DNA of 64,000 nt, taken from contig NZ_FOKK01000018.1 of the NCBI RefSeq assembly GCF_900112005.1, forward strand, positions 39,924 through 103,923. The letters are read 5' to 3'. Under the pieces are notes generated by a model that ran no database searches, had not been told where the DNA came from, and saw only the letters and a program-made list of their open reading frames with translations. The position numbers were made by a program, and so were the translations under genes. Shown piece by piece: positions 44,676 through 53,032 of the stretch (the first letter of the stretch is position 1; every line of letters begins with the position of its first letter). Origin of the DNA: Algoriphagus aquimarinus. GTDB taxonomy: Bacteria > Bacteroidota > Bacteroidia > Cytophagales > Cyclobacteriaceae.

Positions 44676-45476
44676 TTATTTCTCTGCTTTAGGTTTACGG
44701 GTGGTGATCGAGGCGAACAAGTTGTTTTTTGCATCCTGCAGGTCTGCAAATCCCTGATCTACTTTGCCTAATAATCCCTCCACTTCATTCACTGTTTTGC
44801 CGATTTCGGCTATTAAATTTTTATCCTTTTGCTCGTCTTTCAATCCGCTAGAGTAGATTTTCACCCGGTAAGCTGGCTCTGCTTCTACTGGCTCACTTAC
44901 TTGCGCTACCGCTTTTTCTATTTCCAAAGGAGGAAGTTGCATCTGTGAGATCCCTGGCGTTTCCACTTCAATTATTGGGGCTTCTTCCTTCTGTACTTTT
45001 TCCTGTTTTGGCTCCTCTTTCTTCTCTGTCATAGCAATCAGACTTTGAGGAGAAGCAGCTTGTGATTTTTGGACTTTAGAAGAAGAATCAACAGGCTTAG
45101 TTTTAGCTGGAGTAGTAGTTGGTTTAGTTTTCAATTCCTCAGCTGCCTGCTGATTTTCTATTTCGATTTGCTCTTTCTCCGTTTCTTGAGGTATGCTAAT
45201 TTCAGTTTGAATTGGTTTCTCTATAGCCTCTTCAGTTGTATTGTCAGCAAGCATTGGCTTCTCTACAGACACGTCTCTTTCTCGCAATACTAGGTAACCA
45301 ACCGTGAACAGGATAGTCAATGAAGCAGCTGCTGCCCACCAAATTCCTTTGTAGGATTTGGATTTTTGAGGAAGCTGAGACTCCAATCTTTCCCAGGCTA
45401 GTGCGCTTGGTCTTTCTGTATGGTTTTCGAGTTTTTCTTTGAAAAACTGATCGAGATTATTTTTTTCCTTAGCCAT
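44676..45476 (-). CDS. Single-pass membrane protein, probable anti-sigma factor
   Basis: A 266-residue protein. A short cytoplasmic N-terminus (about 45 residues, FFKEKLENHTERPSALAWE) is followed by one membrane helix near 48-66. A long Glu/Lys/Pro-rich periplasmic region follows, with little predicted fold, and a helical tail. It begins with an ATG that overlaps the sigma factor stop by eight bases (ATGGCTAA), the classical layout of a sigma/anti-sigma pair. A zinc-type anti-sigma motif is not present, so the role is inferred from position and topology. Confidence 0.75.
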   Translation of the reverse strand: MAKEKNNLDQFFKEKLENHTERPSALAWERLESQLPQKSKSYKGIWWAAAASLTILFTVGYLVLRERDVSVEKPMLADNTTEEAIEKPIQTEISIPQETEKEQIEIENQQAAEELKTKPTTTPAKTKPVDSSSKVQKSQAASPQSLIAMTEKKEEPKQEKVQKEEAPIIEVETPGISQMQLPPLEIEKAVAQVSEPVEAEPAYRVKIYSSGLKDEQKDKNLIAEIGKTVNEVEGLLGKVDQGFADLQDAKNNLFASITTRKPKAEK

Positions 45477-46038
45477 TGATTCTCCTTTCTTTTGGTGTTT
45501 GACTGGCAATTTTTTCTTTCAAAGTATTCCTTGCCCGATTGAGCTGGGACTTCGAAGTGCTTTCGCTGATTCCCAAGAGATCTCCAATTTCCTGGTGTGA
45601 GAAACCTTCGATTGCGAAGAGGTTGAAAACTGTCCGATATCCTACCGGGAGGCTTTCCACCATTCTCATCAAATCTTCAGTTTCCATGTGATTGAGCTCA
45701 TAGTTGTGATCCTGAAATTCCGTCTCATTTTCCATGTTGATCTCCATCATGAGATGACGGTTGCTTCTCAACGTCATCAAAGCCTGTGTGACGATGATCC
45801 GCTTCATCCAGCCTTCGAAACTCCCCTTGGACTGAAACTGAGGCAGTTTTTCGAAGATCTTCATAAAGCCTTCGATCATCACATCTTCCGCATGTTCCCG
45901 ATCTTTTAAGTATCGGATGCAGATGGCCAAGAATTTTCCCGAGTACTGATCATACAGGTGGCGCTGCGCCAATCTGTCTCCTTGGAGACATCCTTGTAAT
46001 AATCCTGATTCGGTTGAAAAATTGACTCTGCTGAACAT
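45469..46038 (-). CDS. ECF-type RNA polymerase sigma factor
   Basis: A 189-residue ECF sigma factor. Region 2 (about 18-88) has CIRYLKDREHAEDVMIEGF and GWMKRIIVTQALM. Region 4 (about 125-180) has FAIEGFSHQEIGDLLGIS followed by STSKSQLNRARN. It heads an operon of membrane anti-sigma-like protein, two outer-membrane barrels and a DUF4097 protein. It is therefore likely to control envelope homeostasis. A CAACC-N16-CATCTA promoter of ECF type precedes it, suggesting autoregulation. Confidence 0.92.
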   Translation of the reverse strand: MFSRVNFSTESGLLQGCLQGDRLAQRHLYDQYSGKFLAICIRYLKDREHAEDVMIEGFMKIFEKLPQFQSKGSFEGWMKRIIVTQALMTLRSNRHLMMEINMENETEFQDHNYELNHMETEDLMRMVESLPVGYRTVFNLFAIEGFSHQEIGDLLGISESTSKSQLNRARNTLKEKIASQTPKERRING

Positions 46039-46059
46039 TTGATATAGCTTTCAATTAGG

Positions 46060-46086
46060 TAGATGCCCGTATTGAAAAAATGGTTG
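46060..46086 (-). promoter_or_regulatory. ECF-type promoter of the sigma-factor operon
   Basis: Minus-strand CAACC (46086-46082), 16-bp spacer, CATCTA (46065-46060), about 22 bp before the sigma factor ATG. An AAC-type -35 with a CGTC-like -10 is the hallmark of ECF-dependent promoters, so the sigma factor may transcribe its own operon. Confidence 0.5.
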
Positions 46087-46278
46087 CGTGGGTACGTGAA
46101 AAAAAGTTAATAATTTTTAATTAATGAACTGATTAAAGGAAGGCATAATCGTAATCACTTTAAAATAAGTGCTTTACAATGAATTAAAAGATCACGTTTT
46201 TAATTCAATTTTATTGTATCGAATTTAAGGGTTAAAAAGAAAAGATATCACTTTCTGACTGTGGACCTTCTGAAGAAC

Positions 46279-46665
46279 ATGAAAAAACTATTGACACTCT
46301 TCGGTATACTCGACGCATTAACGTTGATTCAGAGCTATAATATTATTATCCCCCTAATACGCGACTTACATTATTCCCCGTTCTTTCTAGGCCTCAATTT
46401 GTTGATTTATATTTCACTCATTTTTTCTTCATACTTTCTGGTTAAACAAGATAAGGTCGGGATTTGGTTAACCTATGGACAATTCCCACTCCGTCTTTTG
46501 TATTTAACCTTATCCTTTGGTTTCCTTTCCACATTGAATCAATTCCTTCAATTTGAAGATTTGGGATATAGGATTTTCATCGGCTTTCTTGTCGGGCTTG
46601 ATATTGTGAGATTGATTATTACTATTCAAATACATAGGAAATACTTTAGAATCTCAAAATCATAG
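46279..46665 (+). CDS. Small membrane protein, four helices
   Basis: A 128-residue hydrophobic protein with about four membrane helices (near residues 5-22, 33-52, 60-85 and 95-120) and a basic C-terminal tail. I do not recognise the family. The ATG at 46279 was preferred to a GTG 18 bases earlier. It stands alone. Confidence 0.6.
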   Translation: MKKLLTLFGILDALTLIQSYNIIIPLIRDLHYSPFFLGLNLLIYISLIFSSYFLVKQDKVGIWLTYGQFPLRLLYLTLSFGFLSTLNQFLQFEDLGYRIFIGFLVGLDIVRLIITIQIHRKYFRISKS

Positions 46666-46756
46666 ACCTTGGATTTCTACTAAGAGAAAACAAGTATGGT
46701 AATTGATACTATCCTTTATCCCGCTCTTTCAGAGCTTTTAGATGATTCGCTATCTT

Positions 46757-46790
46757 AATAACCCAGCCCTTCAGACTGGGCTAAGTTATT
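46757..46790. repeat. Nested intergenic palindrome
   Basis: AATAAC...GTTATT (46757-46762 with 46785-46790) encloses AGCCC...GGGCT. A second small stem GGGCT-TGC-AGCCC follows directly. The rest of 46666-46950 shows only the terminator below. Confidence 0.6.
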
Positions 46791-46879
46791 CTGGGCTTGC
46801 AGCCCTTTATGGCCAATAACTAGAAATAACTTATGCTCTCTGTGAATTACTCCGTGACCACTATGGTTAGGTGTTATCA

Positions 46880-46923
46880 TAAAAAAAGTCTCCGCCTGAT
46901 CAAATTTATTGTCATGCGGAGAC
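46880..46923 (-). terminator. Terminator of the carboxypeptidase-regulatory-like lipoprotein gene
   Basis: GTCTCCGC (46888-46895) pairs with GCGGAGAC (46916-46923) and on the minus strand runs into a U-tract of seven. Confidence 0.75.
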
Positions 46924-46950
46924 CTACAACTAGTACTCGATTTTCTCAAA

Positions 46951-47418
46951 TTAGAAAGCCGCCCTATAATTCACCACGATATCCAGCAAAGTCCATTCGC
47001 CTTCTTTCACAGTGACAGGCTGTATATTTCCATCTCCATCAAAAATACTGGCGAAAAGACCGCCTTCTTCCACCGTAAGAATAGAATATCTTCCAGGGCT
47101 TAGGTTGACGGTATATTGTCCGTTTTCGTCTGTTTCCACTTCAGTAATTGGTTTGGCAGCTACAGATTTGAAAAGCCCAGCATCTAGTGTCACGTCAGAG
47201 ATTTTCACCAGTGGATAGACTCTCACCGTTCTTTTCACAGGCTCACCCATCGTTGTCTTCTTATTTTTTGCACCATCCTCCACTATTGTAGGCATCTGAT
47301 TCCCTTCGAGCCAAGTGACTTGTCCGACCACGCCTTGCCCTTCCGGTTGGTACGGAGCACATTGAAATAGGATTGAAGTAAATGCAGCGGCGAAAATAAG
47401 TCTTAGTAGTTTATACAT
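46951..47418 (-). CDS. Lipoprotein with carboxypeptidase-regulatory-like fold
   Basis: A 155-residue lipoprotein (signal ending SILFQC, Cys20). The mature part is a beta-sandwich of transthyretin/carboxypeptidase-regulatory type: VVGQVTWLEGN, EVETDENGQYTVNLSPGRYS and the closing GEWTLLDIVVNY. Such modules bind carbohydrate or protein in the cell envelope. No enzymatic residues are seen. Confidence 0.75.
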   Translation of the reverse strand: MYKLLRLIFAAAFTSILFQCAPYQPEGQGVVGQVTWLEGNQMPTIVEDGAKNKKTTMGEPVKRTVRVYPLVKISDVTLDAGLFKSVAAKPITEVETDENGQYTVNLSPGRYSILTVEEGGLFASIFDGDGNIQPVTVKEGEWTLLDIVVNYRAAF

Positions 47419-47464
47419 AAGTAGATGGTTTAATGGGTTTGGGCAGAGTAATTACGCTAGCCTT

Positions 47465-48865
47465 TCAAATACCCTCAAACAGCATAAATGATTCCAAATA
47501 ATTTGGAATGACAGTATTCCATCCTAATTCATCTTTAAGTTTTTGCGCTAGCACGGAGGCACTTTTTTCTTCTCCGTGAATGATAAAGGCCAGTTTTGGC
47601 TTATCACTAAACCCCTCAGCCCATTCCATCAATTCGTTTTGATCAGCATGAGCAGACAATCCTTCCACACTGTATATTTTCGCCTTGACCGGTACTTCCT
47701 GACCGTAAATTCTTACTTCAGTGTCACCGTTGACTAGCCTTCTACCTCTTGTTCCTTCTGCCTGATATCCTACAAAAACAACTCCATTCCTTTCATCTGG
47801 CAGGTGGTGAAACAAATGATGCAGAACACGGCCGCCCGTTGCCATGCCGCTGGCAGAGATGATAATTGCCTTGCCTTTGAGATCATTGAGCGTACGAGAC
47901 TGCTCCTGCTTACGATAATAATGAAGCTGGGAATGCTGAAATGGATGTTGATCTGTGTTATCCAACACTGCAATCAGCTGGTGATCTTGGTGAAATTCCT
48001 GATACAACTTAGACACGTTAATAGCCATAGGTGAATCCAGGTAAATCGGCACATTGGGTATCTTCCCCTTCTTCATCAATTGATACAAATAATACATCAC
48101 CAACTGGGTGCGCCCTACCGCAAATGCTGGAATAATCACCAATCCGTCCCTCGAGAACACATCGTTGATAGCTCTCGCAAGTTCTTCCTCAGGTTTCACG
48201 GGAGTGGAAATACGATCTCCATAAGTAGACTCAATCCAAACCACGTCAGCTCCGGGGATCAGCGTGGGTGGAAAAAGCAAAGGATCGTGATATCGACCTA
48301 AATCACCTGAGAAAACAAGCTTCTTGGTTTGCTTATCTCCCTTGATCACAATCTTGGTAATAGCAGCACCTAGAATATGGCCAGCATAGTAATAAGTGAC
48401 TTCCACAGATGGATGAATGGAAAATGGCTTTTTAAATTCCTGAGGAACAAAAAGTGGAAACACAGCTTCTGCATCTTCCACGGTATACAGCGGCTCTGGA
48501 TTCTCGTGTCTGGAATAACCTTTTTTTCTAGCATATTCTGCTTCCTCTTCCTGAAGTTTACCAGAATCTAAAAGCAGGATTTTCGCCAGTTCGGCTGTGA
48601 CAGCAGTGCAATAGATAGGTCCCGAAAAGCCATCTTTAACCAACTTGGGCAGGCAACCTATGTGATCCATGTGCGCATGTGTGAGCACAATCGCTTCCAT
48701 ATCAGTAGGAGGCATGGGGAATTTATCCCAGTTTCTACGGCGCAATTCCTTTCTTCCCTGAAAGAGCCCGCAATCGACTAAGAATTCAAAATCACCTAGA
48801 TCTAATAAATATCGAGAACCGGTCACTGTTCCTGCGGCTCCTAAAAATTTTACGCTTACATCCAT
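47465..48865 (-). CDS. Beta-CASP metallo-beta-lactamase-fold RNA hydrolase
   Basis: A 466-residue protein of the CPSF73/RNase-J-related beta-CASP group. The zinc motif HxHxDH is at His63, His65, Asp67 and His68 (THAHMDH), with further ligands in YAGHILGA and GLSAHAD near the C-terminus. The beta-CASP insert lies at about 215-370 (VIIPAFAVGRTQ, DSPMA, SASGMATGGR). The family cleaves RNA; substrates in Bacteroidota are unknown. It is a single gene following the PspC gene's terminator. Confidence 0.92.
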   Translation of the reverse strand: MDVSVKFLGAAGTVTGSRYLLDLGDFEFLVDCGLFQGRKELRRRNWDKFPMPPTDMEAIVLTHAHMDHIGCLPKLVKDGFSGPIYCTAVTAELAKILLLDSGKLQEEEAEYARKKGYSRHENPEPLYTVEDAEAVFPLFVPQEFKKPFSIHPSVEVTYYYAGHILGAAITKIVIKGDKQTKKLVFSGDLGRYHDPLLFPPTLIPGADVVWIESTYGDRISTPVKPEEELARAINDVFSRDGLVIIPAFAVGRTQLVMYYLYQLMKKGKIPNVPIYLDSPMAINVSKLYQEFHQDHQLIAVLDNTDQHPFQHSQLHYYRKQEQSRTLNDLKGKAIIISASGMATGGRVLHHLFHHLPDERNGVVFVGYQAEGTRGRRLVNGDTEVRIYGQEVPVKAKIYSVEGLSAHADQNELMEWAEGFSDKPKLAFIIHGEEKSASVLAQKLKDELGWNTVIPNYLESFMLFEGI

Positions 48866-48892
48866 TTTCTTTTGGGTTTAGATCAAAAGATA

Positions 48893-48922
48893 CAAAAAAA
48901 GAGGCACCCAAATGGATGCCTC
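48893..48922 (-). terminator. Rho-independent terminator of the pspC gene
   Basis: GAGGCA (48901-48906) pairs with TGCCTC (48916-48921) with extra CC/GG pairing, and on the minus strand is followed by a U-tract of seven. Confidence 0.82.
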
Positions 48923-48927
48923 TATAC

Positions 48928-50922
48928 TTAGTCTATTACTACAGCTTTTTCTGCCGGAATTTTCGATTGGTTATATTTTGCTCTACTAATGCTGTCGAGT
49001 TGATCTCTGTTGAATTCTCCCGTATCCGGCTCTTCCACTTCGAAATTAACCCCTTCTGAATCCCCATCTTCGTCTGCCTCCACTTCCTCTTTACAGGTCA
49101 GACAAACCAAGCCTTGCTGGTTAAACGTCCAAATCGTATTTTGAGAAAGGTCATTGGATCTAAAACCATTTCTGTAGATCGTGTTTCTCAGAATCTCAAG
49201 AAGTGAGCGCTCCATGATAAACGGTTTTTCATAAGGTATCTCTAGGAACAGATTCAACTTCTGATCACGGAATGTACTCAGGTTTGAAACATCATATCCC
49301 TCGTCAAAGGTGATAATGGAATCCAAAACGGTATAGTTGTACCCTATCATTTTGGCATTATTCATTGCTTCAGCCTTAGTTTTTCCTCTTGAGAAGAAAT
49401 CTTCCCGAAGTGTCACTATACTATCAGATGTACCTTCAATTTTCAGGTTTACATTGTTGAAAGTAGATTCCTCTCCGATTGGATTCAGTCTTAGAATCAT
49501 AATCCCATCGGTCAAAGGAAGAGTATGCTCTATTTTATGCCAGTTTTCTTCCTTGAACTGAGCTACAATCAATGGAATCTGGAAGGCACATATACCTACG
49601 CACAGCAACCATAAGCCAAGTGCCACAAACCCAAATCTTGCTCCTATCAGGTTCTTTTGCATCAAGACACTCAATCCGAGAAGAATGATGATAATCCCTG
49701 GGATAATCAGCAAGAAAGATGCGCCCACTACTAGCCAGATTGGGATAAGATTGGAGAATAGCTCCACTGGGAAATTATCCATTAATACTCTATAGTCATC
49801 ATTGGTAAATACGCCCATGTACACAGCCAAACTAAATATCGGCGCGATGGTCAGCCCCAATCCTATAAAGAAGACAAACAAACCGAAGATCACTCGGATC
49901 ACATTTAAGATGAATCTCCCCAAAGGACCTAAGGCACTTCCTATTGCTTCTATTACTTGTCCGATTACTCTAAATGGAGTCAAGAGAATTTGTCTTGTTT
50001 TAGACTCTGGCATTTTTGGGACAGGGTTGATATTTTCCTTAATCGTAGAATCTATGTTGTCCAAAGTGATTTCCCCGCCCTTCATGCGGATACGCTCAGT
50101 AATGGAGCTCGCCACAGGAGTAATGATCCATAGGATTAGGTAAATAAGGAAACCAGATCCACCAGCTAGGATTAATAGCACCAAGGCTAATCTTGTGTAA
50201 ATCACCTCTACCCCAAAGTACGCTGCCAATCCGCTGGCCACACCACCGATAACTTTGTCATCAGGGTTTCTGAAGAGTTTCTTGATGTTTTTATCTTCCT
50301 CTAGTTCATAAGAAACTGGCAAGATGATCCAGAGAACGATGTAGGCTATGGCGGCGAATATGCCGAAGCTTAGGTTCATCCTGAAATTGTCAAAAGGCAG
50401 AATATCCAAGAACCCAAAGTTGAACCGCAGATTACCAGAGAATAGTAAAAGAATGGCAATCAATCGAGGCCAAAGCGGATCCATCGAGAAGTAATGTGCA
50501 ATTCCAGCGCACACCCCACCCAAGATCTTTTTGTTTTCCAACCTCACCAATTTCTTATAGCCTTTTCTTTCCGAATCTGGAGGCGTAACATACTTATAGA
50601 AATCCTGATCGTTAGCAGCATTTTCCTCGTCCTGCTCTGCATCAGTTTTCTCCTCCTCTACAGAAGCAAAATCCGCGATAGTACCCATTTTCTCAATGAG
50701 CTTATCTACGTTCTCCGCAGTGATTACCTGCTTATTGTTTTTCAGATTGCTTAGAAAAATCTCAGCAATTCTGTTTTCAATATCAGATATGATCTCATGA
50801 TTGTCTTTATAGGAAGAAAAATGGCGATTGATCGCATCCAGGTATTTGCGGAGCGTATCGTAACCGTCTTCTTCGATGTGGAATAGAATACCACTGATGT
50901 TTATACTTATCGTCTTTTTCAT
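48928..50922 (-). CDS. PspC-domain membrane stress protein
   Basis: A 664-residue membrane protein with two PspC domains (about residues 127-200, KKILGGVCAGIAHYF; and 217-270, KVIGGVASGLAAYFG) and three more membrane helices between about 340 and 460. A soluble C-terminal region of about 200 residues follows. The N-terminal 75 residues are a small regulatory domain. PspC proteins sense envelope damage. A PadR-type regulator gene lies upstream on the same strand, a common Bacteroidota arrangement. Confidence 0.9.
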   Translation of the reverse strand: MKKTISINISGILFHIEEDGYDTLRKYLDAINRHFSSYKDNHEIISDIENRIAEIFLSNLKNNKQVITAENVDKLIEKMGTIADFASVEEEKTDAEQDEENAANDQDFYKYVTPPDSERKGYKKLVRLENKKILGGVCAGIAHYFSMDPLWPRLIAILLLFSGNLRFNFGFLDILPFDNFRMNLSFGIFAAIAYIVLWIILPVSYELEEDKNIKKLFRNPDDKVIGGVASGLAAYFGVEVIYTRLALVLLILAGGSGFLIYLILWIITPVASSITERIRMKGGEITLDNIDSTIKENINPVPKMPESKTRQILLTPFRVIGQVIEAIGSALGPLGRFILNVIRVIFGLFVFFIGLGLTIAPIFSLAVYMGVFTNDDYRVLMDNFPVELFSNLIPIWLVVGASFLLIIPGIIIILLGLSVLMQKNLIGARFGFVALGLWLLCVGICAFQIPLIVAQFKEENWHKIEHTLPLTDGIMILRLNPIGEESTFNNVNLKIEGTSDSIVTLREDFFSRGKTKAEAMNNAKMIGYNYTVLDSIITFDEGYDVSNLSTFRDQKLNLFLEIPYEKPFIMERSLLEILRNTIYRNGFRSNDLSQNTIWTFNQQGLVCLTCKEEVEADEDGDSEGVNFEVEEPDTGEFNRDQLDSISRAKYNQSKIPAEKAVVID

Positions 50923-50944
50923 CTGTTTATAATTTTCTTTCAGT

Positions 50945-51047
50945 GGTCATCCCGATAGTCCCGATAGCTATCGGGATCGGGAGGAATCTCGCATTTCGGA
51001 TAATCATCCCTCCGTGTATTGCCTGTGTTATGCTCGATATCATAATC
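50945..51047. repeat. Dispersed repeat of about 100 bp between padR and pspC
   Basis: Contains CCCGATAGCTATCGGG at 50960-50975 and aligns with 4222-4312: GGYCATCCCGATA, GAATCTCGCAT, AATCATCC and TGCTCGAT are shared in order. Both copies lie in spacers inside minus-strand operons. Confidence 0.7.
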
Positions 51048-51375
51048 AATTCTTTGAGGTGATTAGAAGGGTGGAATTGACTAGTGAATCCCAGGTGTTG
51101 GAAAGTGTGCCCAGAAAGGCTTTTCCTTCTTCCTTGATGGAGTAGTATTTCCTCGGAGGTCCCGATTCAGATTCTACCCAGCGATACTCAACCAATGAGG
51201 CAGACTTCAGGCGATTAAGCAGTGGGTACAGCGTGCCTTCCACCACGATCATCTGAGCCTGGGTTAGCTCTTCGATCAGATCTGAAGTATAAACCTCGCC
51301 TCTGGAAATGATATGTAATACGCAAAACTCTAAGAGTCCTTTGCGCATTTGAATCTGTGTGTTGGCGACATTCAT
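51046..51375 (-). CDS. PadR-family transcriptional regulator
   Basis: A 109-residue winged-helix repressor. The features MRKGLLEFCVLHIIS, EGTLYPLLNRLKSASLV and GPPRKYYSIKEEG are diagnostic of PadR. It lies 123 bp upstream of the PspC gene on the same strand and most likely controls it together with its own expression. Ligand unknown. Confidence 0.92.
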   Translation of the reverse strand: MNVANTQIQMRKGLLEFCVLHIISRGEVYTSDLIEELTQAQMIVVEGTLYPLLNRLKSASLVEYRWVESESGPPRKYYSIKEEGKAFLGTLSNTWDSLVNSTLLITSKN

Positions 51376-51898
51376 TGTTAGGTGATTTGTGTTTCAATAG
51401 TTCGGGACATTCTTATTCCCTTCTACCCTATCTAAAGAAAAATGATACCAATCTTTTCCAAGCTACCTTGTATAACCTAATTCCTTGCGATAAACAGGTA
51501 GTAGGTATAAGATTGTAAGAGAAAAAAGTAGCTTAATTAACTTGAATCGAGGTTTGCTCTTTTCCGTAAGGATGAGAAAAAAAATATTTTAGAGAAAACA
51601 GTCGTTTGCTCTTTCTTGACAAAGTCAAAATTGTGAACATATTTATGTACGCAAGCGGACAGCAAATTGCTTGATTTGCATAAAATACGTAGGCCTATTT
51701 CTCTTCCTGCAAAAGGCCTAAGCAAGATAGGATTTAGTTATTTCCAGAGATATGGCATTCCTACCAAGTAGAAAGAATCGAATCTTCCGAAGCTCTACTT
51801 ATACAGAGATCTAATTCTAACAGCATCATTACGTATATTCATACTATTAAAACAAGCTTGAATTAAAATAGGATTGATAAAATGGTTTATTTTGGATT
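51376..51898. other. Divergent spacer, no gene seen
   Basis: A 520-bp spacer between padR and the PorV-like gene. A 62-codon minus-strand frame within it lacks any recognisable feature and is not accepted. No strong hairpin or repeat was found. Confidence 0.5.
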
Positions 51899-53032
51899 GT
51901 GAAATATAGAATCAAGGCTCATTTTTTTTTCTTACTAATACTACTGTCCTTTTGGACAGGTCATGCTAAGCTGCTTTCGCAGGATTTGGCGCCCAAGTAT
52001 TCCAACGAATTTCTAAGTATAGGAGTAGGTGCACGAGCGCTAGGCATGGGCGGAGCTCAGGTCTCAGCAGTTCGGGATGTCACGGCGGCTTACTGGAATC
52101 CTGCGGCACTGATGGGAGTACAGCACAAATATGAATTCAGCTTGATGCACTCGGAGTATTTCGCTGGCGTGGCACAATACGATTACCTAAGCTTCACTAC
52201 GCCTGTCAAAGACCAAAGTCAGGTGGCCGTTTCTCTGATTCGCTTCGGCGTGGATGATATTCCAGACACCAGATTCCTCTACGATGCCAATGGAGCATTG
52301 AATTATAACAACATTCAGTTCTTCAATGCGGCTGATTATGCTTTGCTGCTCAGCTATGCGAGAGATCTTTCAGATAAATTCAAAGTGGGCATGAATGCCA
52401 AGGTCATCCATAGAAATGTAGGGAAGTTTGCTCAAGCTTGGGGTTTTGGGCTGGATGTAGGCGGAATCTACGTAAAGGATAAATTGACACTCGGCTTGAT
52501 GGTTCGTGATATCACGACCACGTTCAATGCCTGGTCACATAATGCGGAATTGGTTCGTGAGATCTATGCGCAGACAGATAATGAAATCCCTGTCAATTCA
52601 GTAGAGTTGACTTTGCCACGGGCAATATCTAGTGTTGCTTATAATTGGACGATCGGAAAGCAGTTCACTTTACTTACTACACTGGATCTGGACATGACTT
52701 TTGATGGCCAAAGAAATACAGTCGTCAGCACTCCCCTGCTCAGTATCGATCCTAGGTTTGGGTTGGAGGCAGGTTTTCAGAATATAGCCTTCCTTCGTGC
52801 GGGCATCGGAAACTTCCAGTACATCAAGGATTTTCAGGGCAAAGAAAGTTTGAATATGCAGCCGAGTATGGGAATTGGCGTATTTATTAGCGAGCGCTTT
52901 CAGATCGATTATGCACTATCAGACATTGGGAATGTATCCGAAACTCCCTATTCGCATGTATTTAGTGTGAAGGTAAGTTTGGAAAAATTGGATCCTGACT
53001 TCAGGAAATTTAAAAGCTGGACAGACAAATGA
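51899..53032 (+). CDS. PorV/PorQ-family outer-membrane protein (type IX secretion)
   Basis: A 377-residue outer-membrane beta-barrel of the FadL-like PorV/PorQ group. It has a signal peptide (about residues 1-28) and then the diagnostic SIGVGARALGMGGAQ and AAYWNPAAL. PorV carries type IX secretion substrates and hands them to the PorU sortase. The start is GTG; it begins the signal peptide. Its stop overlaps the start of the PorU-like gene by four bases (ATGA), so they are co-translated. Confidence 0.88.
   Translation: MKYRIKAHFFFLLILLSFWTGHAKLLSQDLAPKYSNEFLSIGVGARALGMGGAQVSAVRDVTAAYWNPAALMGVQHKYEFSLMHSEYFAGVAQYDYLSFTTPVKDQSQVAVSLIRFGVDDIPDTRFLYDANGALNYNNIQFFNAADYALLLSYARDLSDKFKVGMNAKVIHRNVGKFAQAWGFGLDVGGIYVKDKLTLGLMVRDITTTFNAWSHNAELVREIYAQTDNEIPVNSVELTLPRAISSVAYNWTIGKQFTLLTTLDLDMTFDGQRNTVVSTPLLSIDPRFGLEAGFQNIAFLRAGIGNFQYIKDFQGKESLNMQPSMGIGVFISERFQIDYALSDIGNVSETPYSHVFSVKVSLEKLDPDFRKFKSWTDK

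Noticed and set aside
51537..51725. 62-codon minus-strand frame upstream of the PorV-like gene
   Set aside because: No promoter, no domain and a composition unlike real genes here.
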